DNA from: Gluconacetobacter sacchari
GTDB taxonomy: Bacteria > Pseudomonadota > Alphaproteobacteria > Acetobacterales > Acetobacteraceae
Direction of reading: 5' to 3'
Assembly: GCF_014174255.1 (NCBI RefSeq)
Contig: NZ_JABEQJ010000014.1
Location: 1-64,000, forward strand
DNA: 64,000 nucleotides
Within the stretch, counting starts at the first letter, position 1. Each line of letters starts with the position of its first letter. A program made the translations under genes and the position numbers. Of the stretch, positions 27,537 through 37,743 are shown one piece after another. The notes beneath the pieces are model-generated. The model saw only the letters and a list, made by a program, of their open reading frames with translations. It made no database searches and was not told where the DNA came from.

Positions 27537-28733
27537 CTACAGCACCATGGCGCCGAGCAGGGCCTCCAGCCGGAGGCGGCCCGATGCCGTGGCGCGCAGG
27601 ACGGCCCCGTCCGTCGTCTCGTCGCGGACAAGATACCCTTCTTCCAGCGCCGCCGCCAGAATCACCGGATCGATCGCCTCGGGCATCGCCATCCCGGTGC
27701 GCCGCGCGAATCGCGCCTCGGGCACGCCCTCGGTCAGGCGCAGGCCCATCAGCAGCATCTCGCGGGCACGGTCGCGCGCGCTCAGCCGTTCGTCCTGCAT
27801 CAGGCCGCTGCCCGTCCGCTCCACCCGTTCGGCCCAGGGCTCGGGGGCACGGTGGCGGCGGGTGGCGTGCAGCCCGTCCGCCAGCGTCATCCGCCCATGC
27901 GCGCCGGGGCCGATTCCCAGATAGTCGCCATAGCGCCAGTAGGTCAGGTTATGGCGGCTTTCCGCCCCCGGCCGGGCATAGTTCGACACCTCGTACGCAT
28001 CCAGCCCGTGGCCGGCGGCGACGCAGGCTGTGTCCTCATACATCCGCGCCGCCGATTCGTCGTCGGGCAGCGCGAGCAGCCCCTGGCGATGCAGCCCCTC
28101 GAAACGGGTGCCGGGCTCGATGGTCAACTGGTACAGCGACAGATGGTCCGACACCAGGCCCAGCGCCCGGTCCAGTTCGGCCCGCCACGCGGCGGGCGAC
28201 TGGCCCGGCCGCGCATAGATCAGGTCGAACGAGATCCGCCCGAACAACGCGCGCGCGCTCTCCAGCGCCGCGATCGCCTGCCCGGCGGAATGCTGCCGCC
28301 CCAGCAGGCGCAGCGCATCGTCGTCCAGGCTCTGGATCCCCAGCGACACCCGGTTGACCCCGGCATCGCGAAAGGCGCGCAACCGCCCGATCTCGACACT
28401 GGTGGGGTTGGCTTCCAGCGTGATTTCCAGATCGGGCACGGCGGCGAACATGGCGCGCGCGTCGGCGATCAGCGCGGCCACCGTCTCCGGCGCCATCAGC
28501 GACGGCGTGCCCCCGCCGAAGAAGATCGAGCCCAGCCGACGCGGGCCATGGGCCGTCAGCCGGTCGGCCTCGTGCGCCAGTTCGCGCCGCAGGGCGGCGG
28601 CGAACCGCGCCTGGGGAATGGCGTCGCGGACATGGCTGTTGAAATCGCAGTACGGACATTTGGCCAGGCAGAACGGCCAATGGACGTAGAGTGCCAGGGG
28701 AATCGGGTCGGGAGCCGGGGCGTCAGATGGCAA
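27537..28733 (-). CDS. hemW: HemW-type radical SAM heme chaperone
   Basis: 398 residues if it starts at the TTG 28733, which overlaps the kup stop by 11 bases. The frame stays open back to an ATG at 28799 inside kup. [20 protein letters not shown] carries the CxxxCxxC cluster with the CPYCDF form of Hem[27 protein letters not shown] and the C-terminal HemN-like domain with [18 protein letters not shown] follow. HemW lacks coproporphyrinogen oxidase activity and delivers heme. No ribosome site is strong enough to settle the start. Confidence 0.85.
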   Translation of the reverse strand: MPSDAPAPDPIPLALYVHWPFCLAKCPYCDFNSHVRDAIPQARFAAALRRELAHEADRLTAHGPRRLGSIFFGGGTPSLMAPETVAALIADARAMFAAVPDLEITLEANPTSVEIGRLRAFRDAGVNRVSLGIQSLDDDALRLLGRQHSAGQAIAALESARALFGRISFDLIYARPGQSPAAWRAELDRALGLVSDHLSLYQLTIEPGTRFEGLHRQGLLALPDDESAARMYEDTACVAAGHGLDAYEVSNYARPGAESRHNLTYWRYGDYLGIGPGAHGRMTLADGLHATRRHRAPEPWAERVERTGSGLMQDERLSARDRAREMLLMGLRLTEGVPEARFARRTGMAMPEAIDPVILAAALEEGYLVRDETTDGAVLRATASGRLRLEALLGAMVL

Positions 28734-30714
28734 GCCGCACGCCCAGTTCCACCACCCGGTCCGGCGGAATGCGGAAGAATTCGGTGGCCGGGATGGCATT
28801 GCGCGCCATCAGCAGGAACAGCGACATCCGCCAGCGCGACATCTTGGGCACCGAGGAGCGGACCAGCAATTCGCGGCTGGTGAAATACGAGGCCTGCATG
28901 GCGTCGAACTCGACCCCGTTGGCCTTCAGTTCCTCCAGGGCGCGGGGCAGGTTCGGCGTCTCCATGAAGCCGTAGCGCAGGATCACGCGATAGATGTTGG
29001 GGGCCAGTTGCTGCAAGGCGACACGGTGGCCGCGCGTGGCCTCCGGCTGGTCCAGGGTCTGGACGGTGACGAACAGCACATGCTCGTGCAGCACCTTGTT
29101 ATGCTTCAGGTTGTGCAGCAGGCAGGTCGGCACGAAATCCGGCGTGGCGGTCATGAAGACGGCCATGCCGGGCACGCGGATCGTGCGCGATTGCGGCAGG
29201 CGCGCCAGGAAGGAATTGACGGGCAGGCTGTCCAGCTTCTGCCGGGCCATGATCAGGCTGCGGCCACGCTTCCAGGTCGTCATCATCAGGGTCAGCGCGG
29301 TGCCCAGCAGCACGGGCACCCAGCCGCCCTGCGGAATCTTGAGCGCGTTCGATGCGAAGAAGACGCTGTCCATGACGAAGAAGCCGCCGAACGTCGCAAC
29401 CGAGGCGGTCTTCGACCAGTGATACTGGCGGCGGAACACCACCATCGCCAGGGCGCAGGTACACATGAAGGTGCCGGTCACGGCGATGCCATAGGCCGAG
29501 GCCAGGGCGTCGGAACTGCGGAAGGACACCACCAGCAGCAGCGCGCCGACCATCAGGAAGCGGTTGAATTCGGGCAGGTAGATCTGCCCTTCCTCGTCCT
29601 TGTTGGTGTGGGTGATGCGCATGCGCGGCAGGTAGCCAAGCTGGATCAACTGGCGGCACAGCGAGAACCCGCCCGAGATCCCGGCCTGGCTGGCGATGAC
29701 GGTCGCCATCGTCGACAGGACGATCATCGGGATCTGCATCCAGTGTGGCCCGAGCAGGAAGAACGGGTTGCTGATCGCCGACGGGTCCGAAATGATCAGC
29801 GCGCCCTGGCCCATATAGTTCAGCGCCAGGCACGGCAGCACGCAGAACAGCCACGCATAGCGGATCGGCTGGCGCCCGAAATGGCCCATATCGGCATACA
29901 GCGCTTCCGCCCCGGTGACCGACAGCACGACCGAGCCCAGCGCGATGAAGGACAGCCAGCCGTGAAAGATGATGAACTGCACGGCATAGATCGGCGAAAC
30001 CGCCAGCAGGATATGCGGATGGCGCAGGATCGCCAGCAGCCCGAGAATGCCGAGCATGCTGAACCAGACCACCATGACCGGCCCGAAGATCGTGCCGACC
30101 TTGCCGGTGCCGTAGGATTGCACGCTGAACAGCCCGATCAGCACGACGATCGCGATGGGAATGATCAATTCGCGCGCGGCGGGAAAGCTGACCTCCAGCC
30201 CCTCGACGGCCGACAGGACCGAAATCGCGGGCGTGATCAGCCCGTCGCCGAAGAACAGGCAGGCGCCGGCGATGCCCGCCATGCCCATGACCAGTTTCAG
30301 CCGGGTATCCTGTGACACTTTCTGCGCCAGCGCCATCAGCGAGATGATCCCGCCTTCGCCGTTATGGTCGGCGCGCATGATCAGCAGCACGTATTTCACG
30401 GTCACGATCAGGATCAGCGACCAGAGGATCAGGCTTTCGACCCCCATGACCTCCCAGGCATTGATCCGGTGATGCTGCGAGACGACGAGGATGGTGGAGC
30501 GCAGGGCGTAGAGCGGGCTGGTGCCGATATCGCCGAAGACCACGCCCAGGACCGCCAGCAGGGCCGCGAACCCGACCGGACCGGCCGCGTGTTCGTACTG
30601 GTCGGCACCGAATTCGGTAATCTTGGACGTCGTTTCCGAGTGGCCGCCGGTTTCGGCGGCCGCGTGGGCGGGCGGCGTCGATCCGGCAGGCAGGTCGACC
30701 GGGTCAGGCGTCAT
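28723..30714 (-). CDS. kup: KUP-family potassium uptake transporter
   Basis: 663 residues with about 12 membrane segments in the first ~470 and a cytoplasmic C-terminal domain. The family signature [13 protein letters not shown] lies near residue 60, and [24 protein letters not shown] and [18 protein letters not shown] are typical of Kup/Trk-D. It imports K+ with protons. The ~45-residue N-terminal extension is polar. It is followed by hemW with an overlap, probably co-transcribed. Confidence 0.95.
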   Translation of the reverse strand: MTPDPVDLPAGSTPPAHAAAETGGHSETTSKITEFGADQYEHAAGPVGFAALLAVLGVVFGDIGTSPLYALRSTILVVSQHHRINAWEVMGVESLILWSLILIVTVKYVLLIMRADHNGEGGIISLMALAQKVSQDTRLKLVMGMAGIAGACLFFGDGLITPAISVLSAVEGLEVSFPAARELIIPIAIVVLIGLFSVQSYGTGKVGTIFGPVMVVWFSMLGILGLLAILRHPHILLAVSPIYAVQFIIFHGWLSFIALGSVVLSVTGAEALYADMGHFGRQPIRYAWLFCVLPCLALNYMGQGALIISDPSAISNPFFLLGPHWMQIPMIVLSTMATVIASQAGISGGFSLCRQLIQLGYLPRMRITHTNKDEEGQIYLPEFNRFLMVGALLLVVSFRSSDALASAYGIAVTGTFMCTCALAMVVFRRQYHWSKTASVATFGGFFVMDSVFFASNALKIPQGGWVPVLLGTALTLMMTTWKRGRSLIMARQKLDSLPVNSFLARLPQSRTIRVPGMAVFMTATPDFVPTCLLHNLKHNKVLHEHVLFVTVQTLDQPEATRGHRVALQQLAPNIYRVILRYGFMETPNLPRALEELKANGVEFDAMQASYFTSRELLVRSSVPKMSRWRMSLFLLMARNAIPATEFFRIPPDRVVELGVRLAI

Positions 30715-30780
30715 GCGGGACGTCTCCGAAGACTGTTGGCAGGCAACGGCGCGCCGGCCGCGTTGTCTTCCGGCATAGCG

Positions 30781-31536
30781 TCATGATTCGGGGGCAGCAA
30801 GGCAAGCGGGCGGGATGGCGCCATTCGGTGGGCCGGCAGGTCGATGGCCGAAGATCGCGCTGCCCACGCGGACATGGGTGGCGCCGGCCGCGATCGCGGC
30901 CTCGAAATCCGCCGACATGCCCATCGACAGCAGCGCCAGGCCGTGCGTCCGCCCCAGCTCCGCCAGGTAGCGGAAATGCGGCACCGGGTCCGCCTCGGCG
31001 GGTGGGATGCACATCAGCCCGCGCACGGCATCGCCGAAACGCTGGCGGCATGAGTCGATGAACGCGTCGGCCAGCGCGCGCGGAACGCCGGATTTCTGCG
31101 ATTCGTCGCCGGTATTCACCTGCACCAGCAGATCCGGCAGGCGCCCGGCGCGATCGGCGGCGCGGGCCAGCGCGTCGGCCAGTGCCGGGCGGTCCAGGCT
31201 TTCGATCATGTCGGCGATCCGCACCGCCTCCAGCGCCTTGTTCGTTTGCAGGCCGCCGATGACATGCAGGCGCAGGGCGGGCCAGTCGCCGCGCAGGGCG
31301 GGAAATTTCTCCGCCGCCTCCTGTACGCGATTTTCGCCGAACACGGTCTGGCCGGCCCGCAGCGCGTCCAGCACGCTGGACTGGGGATGGAATTTCGAGA
31401 CCGCGACCAGCGTGACCGCGTCGGGCGCGCGGCCGGCGCGGCGGGCCGCCGCCGCGATGCGCCGCCGGATGCCGGCCAGGGCGGCGGCGATCGGGGGCGG
31501 GCAGGCCGGGTTACCGGCGGGGAACATCGTCGTCAT
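30781..31536 (-). CDS. YggS/PLPBP pyridoxal phosphate homeostasis protein
   Basis: 251 residues from ATG 31536; the frame is open far upstream by chance. VTLVAVSKFHP holds the PLP lysine. FGENRVQEAAEKF, HVIGGLQTNKALEAV, LLVQVNTGDESQKSG and LLSMGMSADFEAAIAAGATHVRVGSAIFG are all family motifs. The protein binds PLP and buffers vitamin B6 and amino-acid pools. No Shine-Dalgarno is evident at the chosen start. It is transcribed divergently from rsmB. Confidence 0.9.
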   Translation of the reverse strand: MTTMFPAGNPACPPPIAAALAGIRRRIAAAARRAGRAPDAVTLVAVSKFHPQSSVLDALRAGQTVFGENRVQEAAEKFPALRGDWPALRLHVIGGLQTNKALEAVRIADMIESLDRPALADALARAADRAGRLPDLLVQVNTGDESQKSGVPRALADAFIDSCRQRFGDAVRGLMCIPPAEADPVPHFRYLAELGRTHGLALLSMGMSADFEAAIAAGATHVRVGSAIFGHRPAGPPNGAIPPACLAAPES

Positions 31537-31674
31537 GGCGTTACGGTTGGCCGGGCACGCCCCCCGGTCAAGGGGCCTCTCGGCGCCTGGCCGAAAATGT
31601 GGGGGTGGCGGCGCAAAGGCTGGCATGCCATCAGCACGCGGCATAGGAACCAGGACGGGAGGAGCGGACGCACC

Positions 31675-32967
31675 ATGATTCAGGGCGCACCAGACGGGCG
31701 GAGACAGCGCGGGGCGGGGGCGGATCCGACGCGGGATATCGCCTTCGATATCGTGCAGGGCGTCCTGGAACATCGCCGCATGCTGGAAAACAGCCTGGAC
31801 CAGTCGCCGGCGGCGCGCGGCGCGGACGCGCGCGACCGTGCCGCCGCGCACCGGCTGGCCGCGACCGTGCTGCGCCATATGGGCACCGCCGGCATGGTGC
31901 TGGAACCGTTCCTGAAGAAGGAGCCGCCGCTGCCGGTGCGTACGGTGCTGCTGATCGGCGTGGCGCAGATCCTGTTCCTGGACACGCCCGCCCACGCGGC
32001 GGTCGGCACGGCGGTCTCCCTGGCCCGCCGGCGCGGCCTGACGCCGTTCGCGGGGCTGGTGAACGCCGTGCTGCGCCGCATCGCGCAGGCCGGCGCCGGC
32101 GCGCTGGACGGGCTGGACCAGGATCGGCTGGATGTGCCGCCCTGGCTGTGGGGGGCGTGGGGCGACCTGGCGCGCCCGATCGCCGGGGCCCTGGGGCGCG
32201 AGGCCCCGCTGGACCTGACATTGCGTCCCGGCGCCGAATACCCGCCCGGCGCCGACCCGCTGCCCACCGGCACGGCACGCCTGCCGGCCGGGACCCGGGT
32301 GGCGGACCTGCCGGGTTACGCCGAGGGCACGTTCTGGGTGCAGGACGCGGCGGCCTCGCTGCCCGCCCGCCTGCTGGCGGCGCGGCCCGGCGAGCGGATC
32401 GCCGACCTGTGCGCGGCGCCGGGCGGCAAGACGGCGCAACTGGCCTTCGCCGGGGCCGACGTCACCGCCGTCGAGCGCGAGCCCGCCCGCATGGCGCGGT
32501 TGAACGAGAATCTGGCGCGCCTCGGCCTGACGGACCGGGTGACGACCGTGCTGGGCGACGCCACCGCCTGGCGGCCCGACGCGCCCCTGGACGGCGTGCT
32601 GCTGGACGCGCCCTGCTCGGCGACGGGCACCGCGCGGCGCCACCCCGACGTGCTGTGGATCAAGCGCCCGCGCGACCTGCTGGCCCTGACCGAGGGGCAG
32701 GACCGGCTGCTGGCGGCCGCGCGCGACATGCTGCGTCCGGGCGGCCGGCTGGTCTATGCCGTCTGCTCGCTCCAGCCCGAGGAAGGGCCGGAACGCGCCC
32801 GCGCCGCGCGCGCGATGGGGCTGGAGCCCGATCCGTTCTCGGCCGAGGAACTGGCCATGCTGCCCGAGGCCCTGACCCCGGAGGGCTGGCTGCGCACCCA
32901 TCCGGCGCTGTGGGCGGATAGCGGCGGGATGGACGGATTCTTCGCCGCGCGCTTCCGCCGCATCTGA
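31675..32967 (+). CDS. rsmB: 16S rRNA (cytosine-C5)-methyltransferase, RsmB type
   Basis: 430 residues from ATG 31675, after GGGAGGAG. The N-terminal ~140 residues form a NusB-like RNA-binding domain (DIAFDIVQGVLEHRRMLENSL). The C-terminal Rossmann methyltransferase has DLCAAPGGKTAQLAF, the catalytic DAPCSATGTARRHPDV and a second Cys in VCSLQPEEG, both required by this mechanism. It methylates a cytosine in 16S rRNA. rpe follows 76 bases later. Confidence 0.92.
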   Translation: MIQGAPDGRRQRGAGADPTRDIAFDIVQGVLEHRRMLENSLDQSPAARGADARDRAAAHRLAATVLRHMGTAGMVLEPFLKKEPPLPVRTVLLIGVAQILFLDTPAHAAVGTAVSLARRRGLTPFAGLVNAVLRRIAQAGAGALDGLDQDRLDVPPWLWGAWGDLARPIAGALGREAPLDLTLRPGAEYPPGADPLPTGTARLPAGTRVADLPGYAEGTFWVQDAAASLPARLLAARPGERIADLCAAPGGKTAQLAFAGADVTAVEREPARMARLNENLARLGLTDRVTTVLGDATAWRPDAPLDGVLLDAPCSATGTARRHPDVLWIKRPRDLLALTEGQDRLLAAARDMLRPGGRLVYAVCSLQPEEGPERARAARAMGLEPDPFSAEELAMLPEALTPEGWLRTHPALWADSGGMDGFFAARFRRI

Positions 32968-33043
32968 CCTTCCCGTGATCGGCCGTGGCGGGCGGCATGC
33001 AACTGCTTGCATGCCGCCCGTGCTTTCCTGTTACACTGGCGCC

Positions 33044-33721
33044 ATGCCCACTCATTTCCCCCCCCTCATCGCACCCAGCGTCCTCTCGGCCGATTTTTCC
33101 CGCATGGCGGAGGAAGTCATCGCCGTCGAGCGGGCCGGGGCCGACTGGCTGCATCTCGACGTGATGGACGGCCATTTCGTGCCGAACCTGTCCTTCGGCG
33201 CGCAACTGATCAAGGCGCTGCGCCCGCAATCGGGGCTGGCGTTCGACGTGCATCTGATGATGACGCCGGTCGATCCCTATCTGGAAATGTTCGCCCAGGC
33301 CGGGGCCGATCACATCCATGTGCATGTCGAAGCCGGCCCCCATACCCACCGGACCTTGCAGCAGATCCGCGCGCTGGGCGTGAAGCCGGGCATCGCCCTG
33401 TGCCCCGCGACCCCGCCGCAGGCGGTGGAGGAGGTGCTGGACCTGGTGGACGTGATCCTGGTCATGACCGTCAACCCGGGCTTCGGCGGCCAGAAATTCC
33501 TGACCAGCCAACTGGAAAAGATCCGCACGCTGCGGCGGATGGCGGACGCGACGGGCCGCGACATCCGCATCGGCGTCGATGGCGGCGTCGATGTCGAGAC
33601 CGCCGCCCTGGCGACCGCCGCCGGGGCCGACATGCTGGTGGCGGGAACCTCGGTCTACGGCCAGCCGGACTACGAGCGGGCCATCGCCGCCCTGCGCGGG
33701 GCGGCCCGACGGCCCGAATGA
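33044..33721 (+). CDS. rpe: Ribulose-phosphate 3-epimerase
   Basis: 225 residues from ATG 33044 (MPTHFPPLIAPSVLSADF). All metal and catalytic motifs of the TIM-barrel enzyme are present: LHLDVMDGHFVPNLSFG, FDVHLMM, VMTVNPGFGGQKF and IGVDGGVDVETA. It interconverts ribulose-5-phosphate and xylulose-5-phosphate in the pentose phosphate pathway, central in acetic acid bacteria. Its TGA overlaps an ATG that opens a 21-codon frame leading to the next gene. Confidence 0.96.
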   Translation: MPTHFPPLIAPSVLSADFSRMAEEVIAVERAGADWLHLDVMDGHFVPNLSFGAQLIKALRPQSGLAFDVHLMMTPVDPYLEMFAQAGADHIHVHVEAGPHTHRTLQQIRALGVKPGIALCPATPPQAVEEVLDLVDVILVMTVNPGFGGQKFLTSQLEKIRTLRRMADATGRDIRIGVDGGVDVETAALATAAGADMLVAGTSVYGQPDYERAIAALRGAARRPE

Positions 33722-33782
33722 TCCAGGGCGCACCGTCATGCATGATGGGGACGGACCAGCCTCATGAAATGAGAGGGGCCTG

Positions 33783-35522
33783 ATGGTCCTGCGACGCTGG
33801 AGCCAGGACGCGCGCCTTTCGCTGGCCCGCCTGCCGTCGCTGGCGGGGCTCGGGCGGGTGCCGGCGGCGCCGGTCCACACCGTGCGCGACCTGTGGCCGG
33901 GCGACCCGGTCGCGGGGGCGCAACTGGCGCTCGGCAGCCTGACCCATCGCGGGGTCACGCGGCGCATCGGCCCCGGCCGGTGGGAGGACCCGTCCTATCC
34001 CGAGTCGTTTCGCGCCTGTCTGCACGGCTTCACCTGGCTGCGGGACCTGCGCGCGGTGGGCACCGACGCGGCGCGGCTCCAGGCCCGCGCGCTGGTCAAT
34101 GACTGGCTGGCCCACCCGCCGACCGACCCGATGATGCGCGACTGCGCGGTCACCGGCGCCCGGCTGGCCGCGTGGCTGGGCCATTACGATTTCTTCGCCG
34201 CCTCGGCCGATGACGGGTTTCGCCACCGCCTGATGCAGCGGCTGCTGGCCGAGGGGCGGACGATCGCGGCCCTGCTGCCGCCCGAGACGCATGACTGGCG
34301 GGCACTGATCGCCTTCAAGGGCCTGCTGGCCGCCGCGATCGCGATGCCGGACCATAGCGGCTTCCTGTCGCGGTTCATGCGCTATCTCGATGCCGAACTG
34401 GGGCGGCAGATCCTCCAGGATGGCTGCCATATCCAGCGCAGTCCCGAAATCCAGCTTCTGGCGCTGCGCGAACTGGCCGAGATGCGGGCGATGCTGAACG
34501 CGGCCCAGGTGCCGCTGCCGGATTCGCTGGCGCTGGCGCTCGACCGGATGAGCCCGGTGCTGCGGGCCATGCGCCATGGCGACGGGGGGCTGGCGCTGTT
34601 CAACGGCGGCAATGCCGGCACCGTGGCGACGATCGAGATGGTCCTGGCGCAATCCACCCGCTCGCGGGTGGTGGCGACCGCCATGCCCGACGGGGGCTTT
34701 ATCCGGTTGCAGGTCGGGCGGTCCCTGCTGCTGGTCGATGCGGCTCCCCCCCCGCCGCCCGGCTTCGATTCCCAGGCCCATGCGGGCACGCTGTCGTTCG
34801 AATTCTCGGTGGCCCGCCAGCGGGTGATCGTCAATTGCGGCGGCGGGCAGACGGCGGCCTGGCAGCGCGCGCTGCGGGAAAGCGCCGCGCACTCGCTGCT
34901 GGTGCTGGAAGGCCGGTCGTCCTCCGATATCGGGCCCGACGGCGCGATCCAGCGTCGTCCCGCGCATGTGACGGCGGAGCAGATGGGCCAGGACGGGGCC
35001 CATTGGCTCGACCTGTCGCATGACGGCTATCACGCGGCGTTCGGTGCCTCCTGGCGGCGCCGGCTCTATCTGGGGGACGGGGGCGAGGACCTGCGCGGCG
35101 AGGAAATCGTCGAGGGCGAACGGTCGCAATCCTTCGATCTGCGTTTTCACCTGCACCCCACGGTCGGGGCGGAATGGGACGCGGAAGGACAGATCGTCGT
35201 CCTGGACGTGGGAGGACGCATCTGGAAATTCCGCGCCGAAGGCGGCACCCTGGCGGTCGAGGAAAGCATCTATTGCGGCAGCGGAAAGCCCGAGCGCACG
35301 CGCCAGATCGTCATCCATGTGCGCCCGGGCGACGACGCGGCGCCCGAGGCGGCGGAACCCGCGCCCGCCGAAGCCGCCGCGCCGGACAGGGACGGCGATA
35401 AGCCGGAACCCGAAACCGACAGGCCGGAGCCTCCGCCCCCGCATCCCCGCGCCGCGCGAAGCGGCAACGCGGAACGGACGCGCCAGGTCATCCGCTGGGG
35501 ATTGATGCGGATGGAAGAATAG
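33783..35522 (+). CDS. Heparinase II/III-like protein
   Basis: 579 residues from ATG 33783, with GAGAGGGG just upstream. The N-terminal half is helical and the C-terminal half (from ~300) is beta-rich with RSRVVATAMPDGGFIRLQ and AHSLLVLEG, as in the heparinase II/III family of polysaccharide lyases. No signal peptide is visible. The C-terminal ~60 residues are Pro/Glu-rich and basic. Members next to rpe are common in this group, but the substrate is unknown. Confidence 0.8.
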   Translation: MVLRRWSQDARLSLARLPSLAGLGRVPAAPVHTVRDLWPGDPVAGAQLALGSLTHRGVTRRIGPGRWEDPSYPESFRACLHGFTWLRDLRAVGTDAARLQARALVNDWLAHPPTDPMMRDCAVTGARLAAWLGHYDFFAASADDGFRHRLMQRLLAEGRTIAALLPPETHDWRALIAFKGLLAAAIAMPDHSGFLSRFMRYLDAELGRQILQDGCHIQRSPEIQLLALRELAEMRAMLNAAQVPLPDSLALALDRMSPVLRAMRHGDGGLALFNGGNAGTVATIEMVLAQSTRSRVVATAMPDGGFIRLQVGRSLLLVDAAPPPPPGFDSQAHAGTLSFEFSVARQRVIVNCGGGQTAAWQRALRESAAHSLLVLEGRSSSDIGPDGAIQRRPAHVTAEQMGQDGAHWLDLSHDGYHAAFGASWRRRLYLGDGGEDLRGEEIVEGERSQSFDLRFHLHPTVGAEWDAEGQIVVLDVGGRIWKFRAEGGTLAVEESIYCGSGKPERTRQIVIHVRPGDDAAPEAAEPAPAEAAAPDRDGDKPEPETDRPEPPPPHPRAARSGNAERTRQVIRWGLMRMEE

Positions 35523-35605
35523 GGCGCGGTCGCCCCCCGCTCCTTCCGCAAGGGCGCGACGTGGTGCTAAGAGAGGCCCACGGCACGGAAGGCCCGCGAA
35601 CGACG

Positions 35606-36730
35606 ATGAAGATTCTTGAAGTAACCAACGTCGATTTTTCCCTACGGCACTTTATTCTCCCCCTGATGCGCGGCTTGCGGGACGCGGGGCACGAGGTCAT
35701 CGGCGCCTGCGCGGACGGCCCGCTGCTGGCCGAGGTGCGAGAGGAAGGGTTTCGCGTCGAGACGGTGCCGATGGCGCGCTCGTTCTCGCCGCTGGCCCAG
35801 GCCCAGGCGCTGACGGCTCTGATACAGCTCATCCAGCGCGAGCGGCCGGACATCGTGCATGCGCACATGCCGATCAGCGGCCTGCTGTCGCGGCTGGCGG
35901 GCAAAGTGTGCGGTGTTCCATGCGTGGCCTATACCTGCCACGGCTTCCTGTTCAACCAGCCCGGCGTGATTCCCAGGCGCGGCCTGTCGCTGGCGCTGGA
36001 ATGGATGGCCGGCCGGATGACCGACCGGTATTTCACCGTCTCCACGCAGGAGGCCGAGGATGCGCGGCGCCTGGGCATCCACCCCAATCCGATCGCTCTG
36101 GGCAACGGCCGCGATCCGGCCAGCTTTCATCCCGACGCCGAGGCGCGCGGCCGGATCCGGGCCGAACTGGGCGTGCCCCCCGACAGGGTCGTGATCATCG
36201 CGGTGTCGCGCCTGGTACGCCACAAGGGCTACCCGGAACTGCTGGAAGCCATGGAAGAGGTGCCCGGGGCGGAATTATGGGTGGTGGGCGAGCGCCTGGC
36301 CTCGGATCACGGCCCCTCGCTGGACGAGAATTTCGCCCGCGCGGAGCACGCGCTTGGCGGACGTCTGCGCCGCCTCGGCTATCGTCGGGACATTCCGGCC
36401 CTGATGGCGGCGGCGGATATCTTCGTCCTGCCCAGTCATTTCGAAGGCCTGCCGATGTCGGTGATCGAGGCGATGCTGACCGGCCTGCCGGTCGTGGCGA
36501 CCGACATTCGCGGCCCGCGCGAACAGGTCGTGACCGGCCGCACCGGCCTGCTGGTCCCGCCTGGCGAGGTCGCGCCGCTGGCCCGCGCCCTGCTGCGCCT
36601 GGTCCGCGATACGACCCTGCGGTACCAGATGGGCGAGGCCGGGCGGCAACGCGCCCGGAACCGGTATGATGAAGCGACGGTAACCGCCCGAACCGTCGCG
36701 TCCCTGCTGGATGCCGAGCCGCCTGCCTGA
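35606..36730 (+). CDS. Glycosyltransferase family 4 protein
   Basis: 374 residues from ATG 35606 (MKILEVTNVDFSLRHF). A GTG at 35561 would add 15 residues. GT-B fold: HAHMPISGLLSRLAGK in the acceptor half, then VVIIAVSRLVRHKGYPELLEAM and the donor site LPSHFEGLPMSVIEAMLTGLPVVATDIRGPREQV. Probably a cytoplasmic enzyme of surface-glycan synthesis. It stands alone between the heparinase-like gene and the tad operon, so the target is unknown. Confidence 0.87.
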   Translation: MKILEVTNVDFSLRHFILPLMRGLRDAGHEVIGACADGPLLAEVREEGFRVETVPMARSFSPLAQAQALTALIQLIQRERPDIVHAHMPISGLLSRLAGKVCGVPCVAYTCHGFLFNQPGVIPRRGLSLALEWMAGRMTDRYFTVSTQEAEDARRLGIHPNPIALGNGRDPASFHPDAEARGRIRAELGVPPDRVVIIAVSRLVRHKGYPELLEAMEEVPGAELWVVGERLASDHGPSLDENFARAEHALGGRLRRLGYRRDIPALMAAADIFVLPSHFEGLPMSVIEAMLTGLPVVATDIRGPREQVVTGRTGLLVPPGEVAPLARALLRLVRDTTLRYQMGEAGRQRARNRYDEATVTARTVASLLDAEPPA

Positions 36731-36931
36731 AAGCCTTGTCCGGCATGGGGCGCTTTTCTATGGGCGGCGTCTGGACACGCATGCCGCCGATCGGTAAAGT
36801 GTTAATATTGACTTAAGAAGTCGAAGGAAAAGCCAGCCCGTCTCAGGCTCCGAACATCCCAGATGCAATTGGTATCGAGTCTGTTCAGCGGATTTGTAGG
36901 CTCTCAAAGAATATAAGAGAGGGCGAATATC

Positions 36932-37162
36932 ATGCGTTTCCCGCGGGAAATTGTGACCCTGACGCGCGATCGTCGCGGCGTGACGATGCTGGAATACGGG
37001 CTGATCGCGGCACTGGTCGCCGTGGTGGCCATTACCGGCCTGACGACCCTGGGCTCGTCCCTCAACGGCACGTTCGGCAGCGTGGCAAGCAAGCTTCCGA
37101 CGAACACCACGGGCAATGGCGGTTCCGACGGCACGACGTCGCCGAGTTCCGGAGCCGGCTGA
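36932..37162 (+). CDS. flp: Flp-family type IVb pilin
   Basis: 76 residues, preceded by GAGAGGG. The cut site RRG-VTMLEYGLIAAL has the Gly before the cleavage and the Glu-Tyr pair of Flp pilins, followed by a ~20-residue hydrophobic helix. The Ser/Gly/Thr-rich tail is longer than in many Flp proteins. It is the main subunit of the Tad adhesive pilus and first gene of the operon. The 200 bases upstream hold a small palindrome (GACTT-AAG-AAGTC, 36810-36822) but no clear promoter. Confidence 0.93.
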   Translation: MRFPREIVTLTRDRRGVTMLEYGLIAALVAVVAITGLTTLGSSLNGTFGSVASKLPTNTTGNGGSDGTTSPSSGAG

Positions 37163-37208
37163 TCATGCCCGGCTTCGGCCCGTGTCTCGCAGGCCGGTCG
37201 CGCGGGTG

Positions 37209-37730
37209 ATGGCCCATGTGCTCGCCGACACGGCCCGGTGGCCGCTGGTGCCGGCCTGCATGGGTGCCGTGGCGGTTCTTCTGCTCCGGGCCGCGCTGCA
37301 TGATATCGCGACCCGGCAGGTCTCCGACCGGCTGGTGCTGGGTGTCGCGCTGCTGGACGGAATGCTGGCCTGGCTGGGCGGTTATCCCTGGCGCGGGCTG
37401 CTGTCCGGCCTCGGCCTGTTCGCCCTGGGGGTAACCTGCTGGTCGCGTGGCTGGATGGGGGGTGGCGACGCCAAGCTGCTGGGGGCGGTCGGCGTGGCGC
37501 TGCGGCCCGGGCAGGTCCCCGCGCTGGTCGTGGACATCGCGCTGGCTGGCGGCGTGCTGGCGCTGCTCTATCTGCTGGGGCGGGCCAGCCTGCCGCCACC
37601 TCACGGCGTGGCGACGCCGCGCACCGCTGTCGGGCGCGTCCTGCGGGTCGAGCGCTGGCGGCTGCATCGCGGATGCCCGCTTCCCTATGTCTGCGCCATA
37701 GCGGGAGGAAGCCTGGTCGCTCTCCTGTAA
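37209..37730 (+). CDS. cpaA: Prepilin peptidase CpaA/TadV
   Basis: 173 residues from ATG 37209; the longer frame to 37116 overlaps flp. About five membrane segments. The two catalytic aspartates of the GxGD family are visible: ALHDIATRQVSDRLV near residue 30 and GGGDAKLLGAVG near 85. It cuts and matures the Flp pilin and TadE/F pseudopilins in the inner membrane. Confidence 0.9.
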   Translation: MAHVLADTARWPLVPACMGAVAVLLLRAALHDIATRQVSDRLVLGVALLDGMLAWLGGYPWRGLLSGLGLFALGVTCWSRGWMGGGDAKLLGAVGVALRPGQVPALVVDIALAGGVLALLYLLGRASLPPPHGVATPRTAVGRVLRVERWRLHRGCPLPYVCAIAGGSLVALL

Positions 37731-37743
37731 CCGGGGCCACGTG

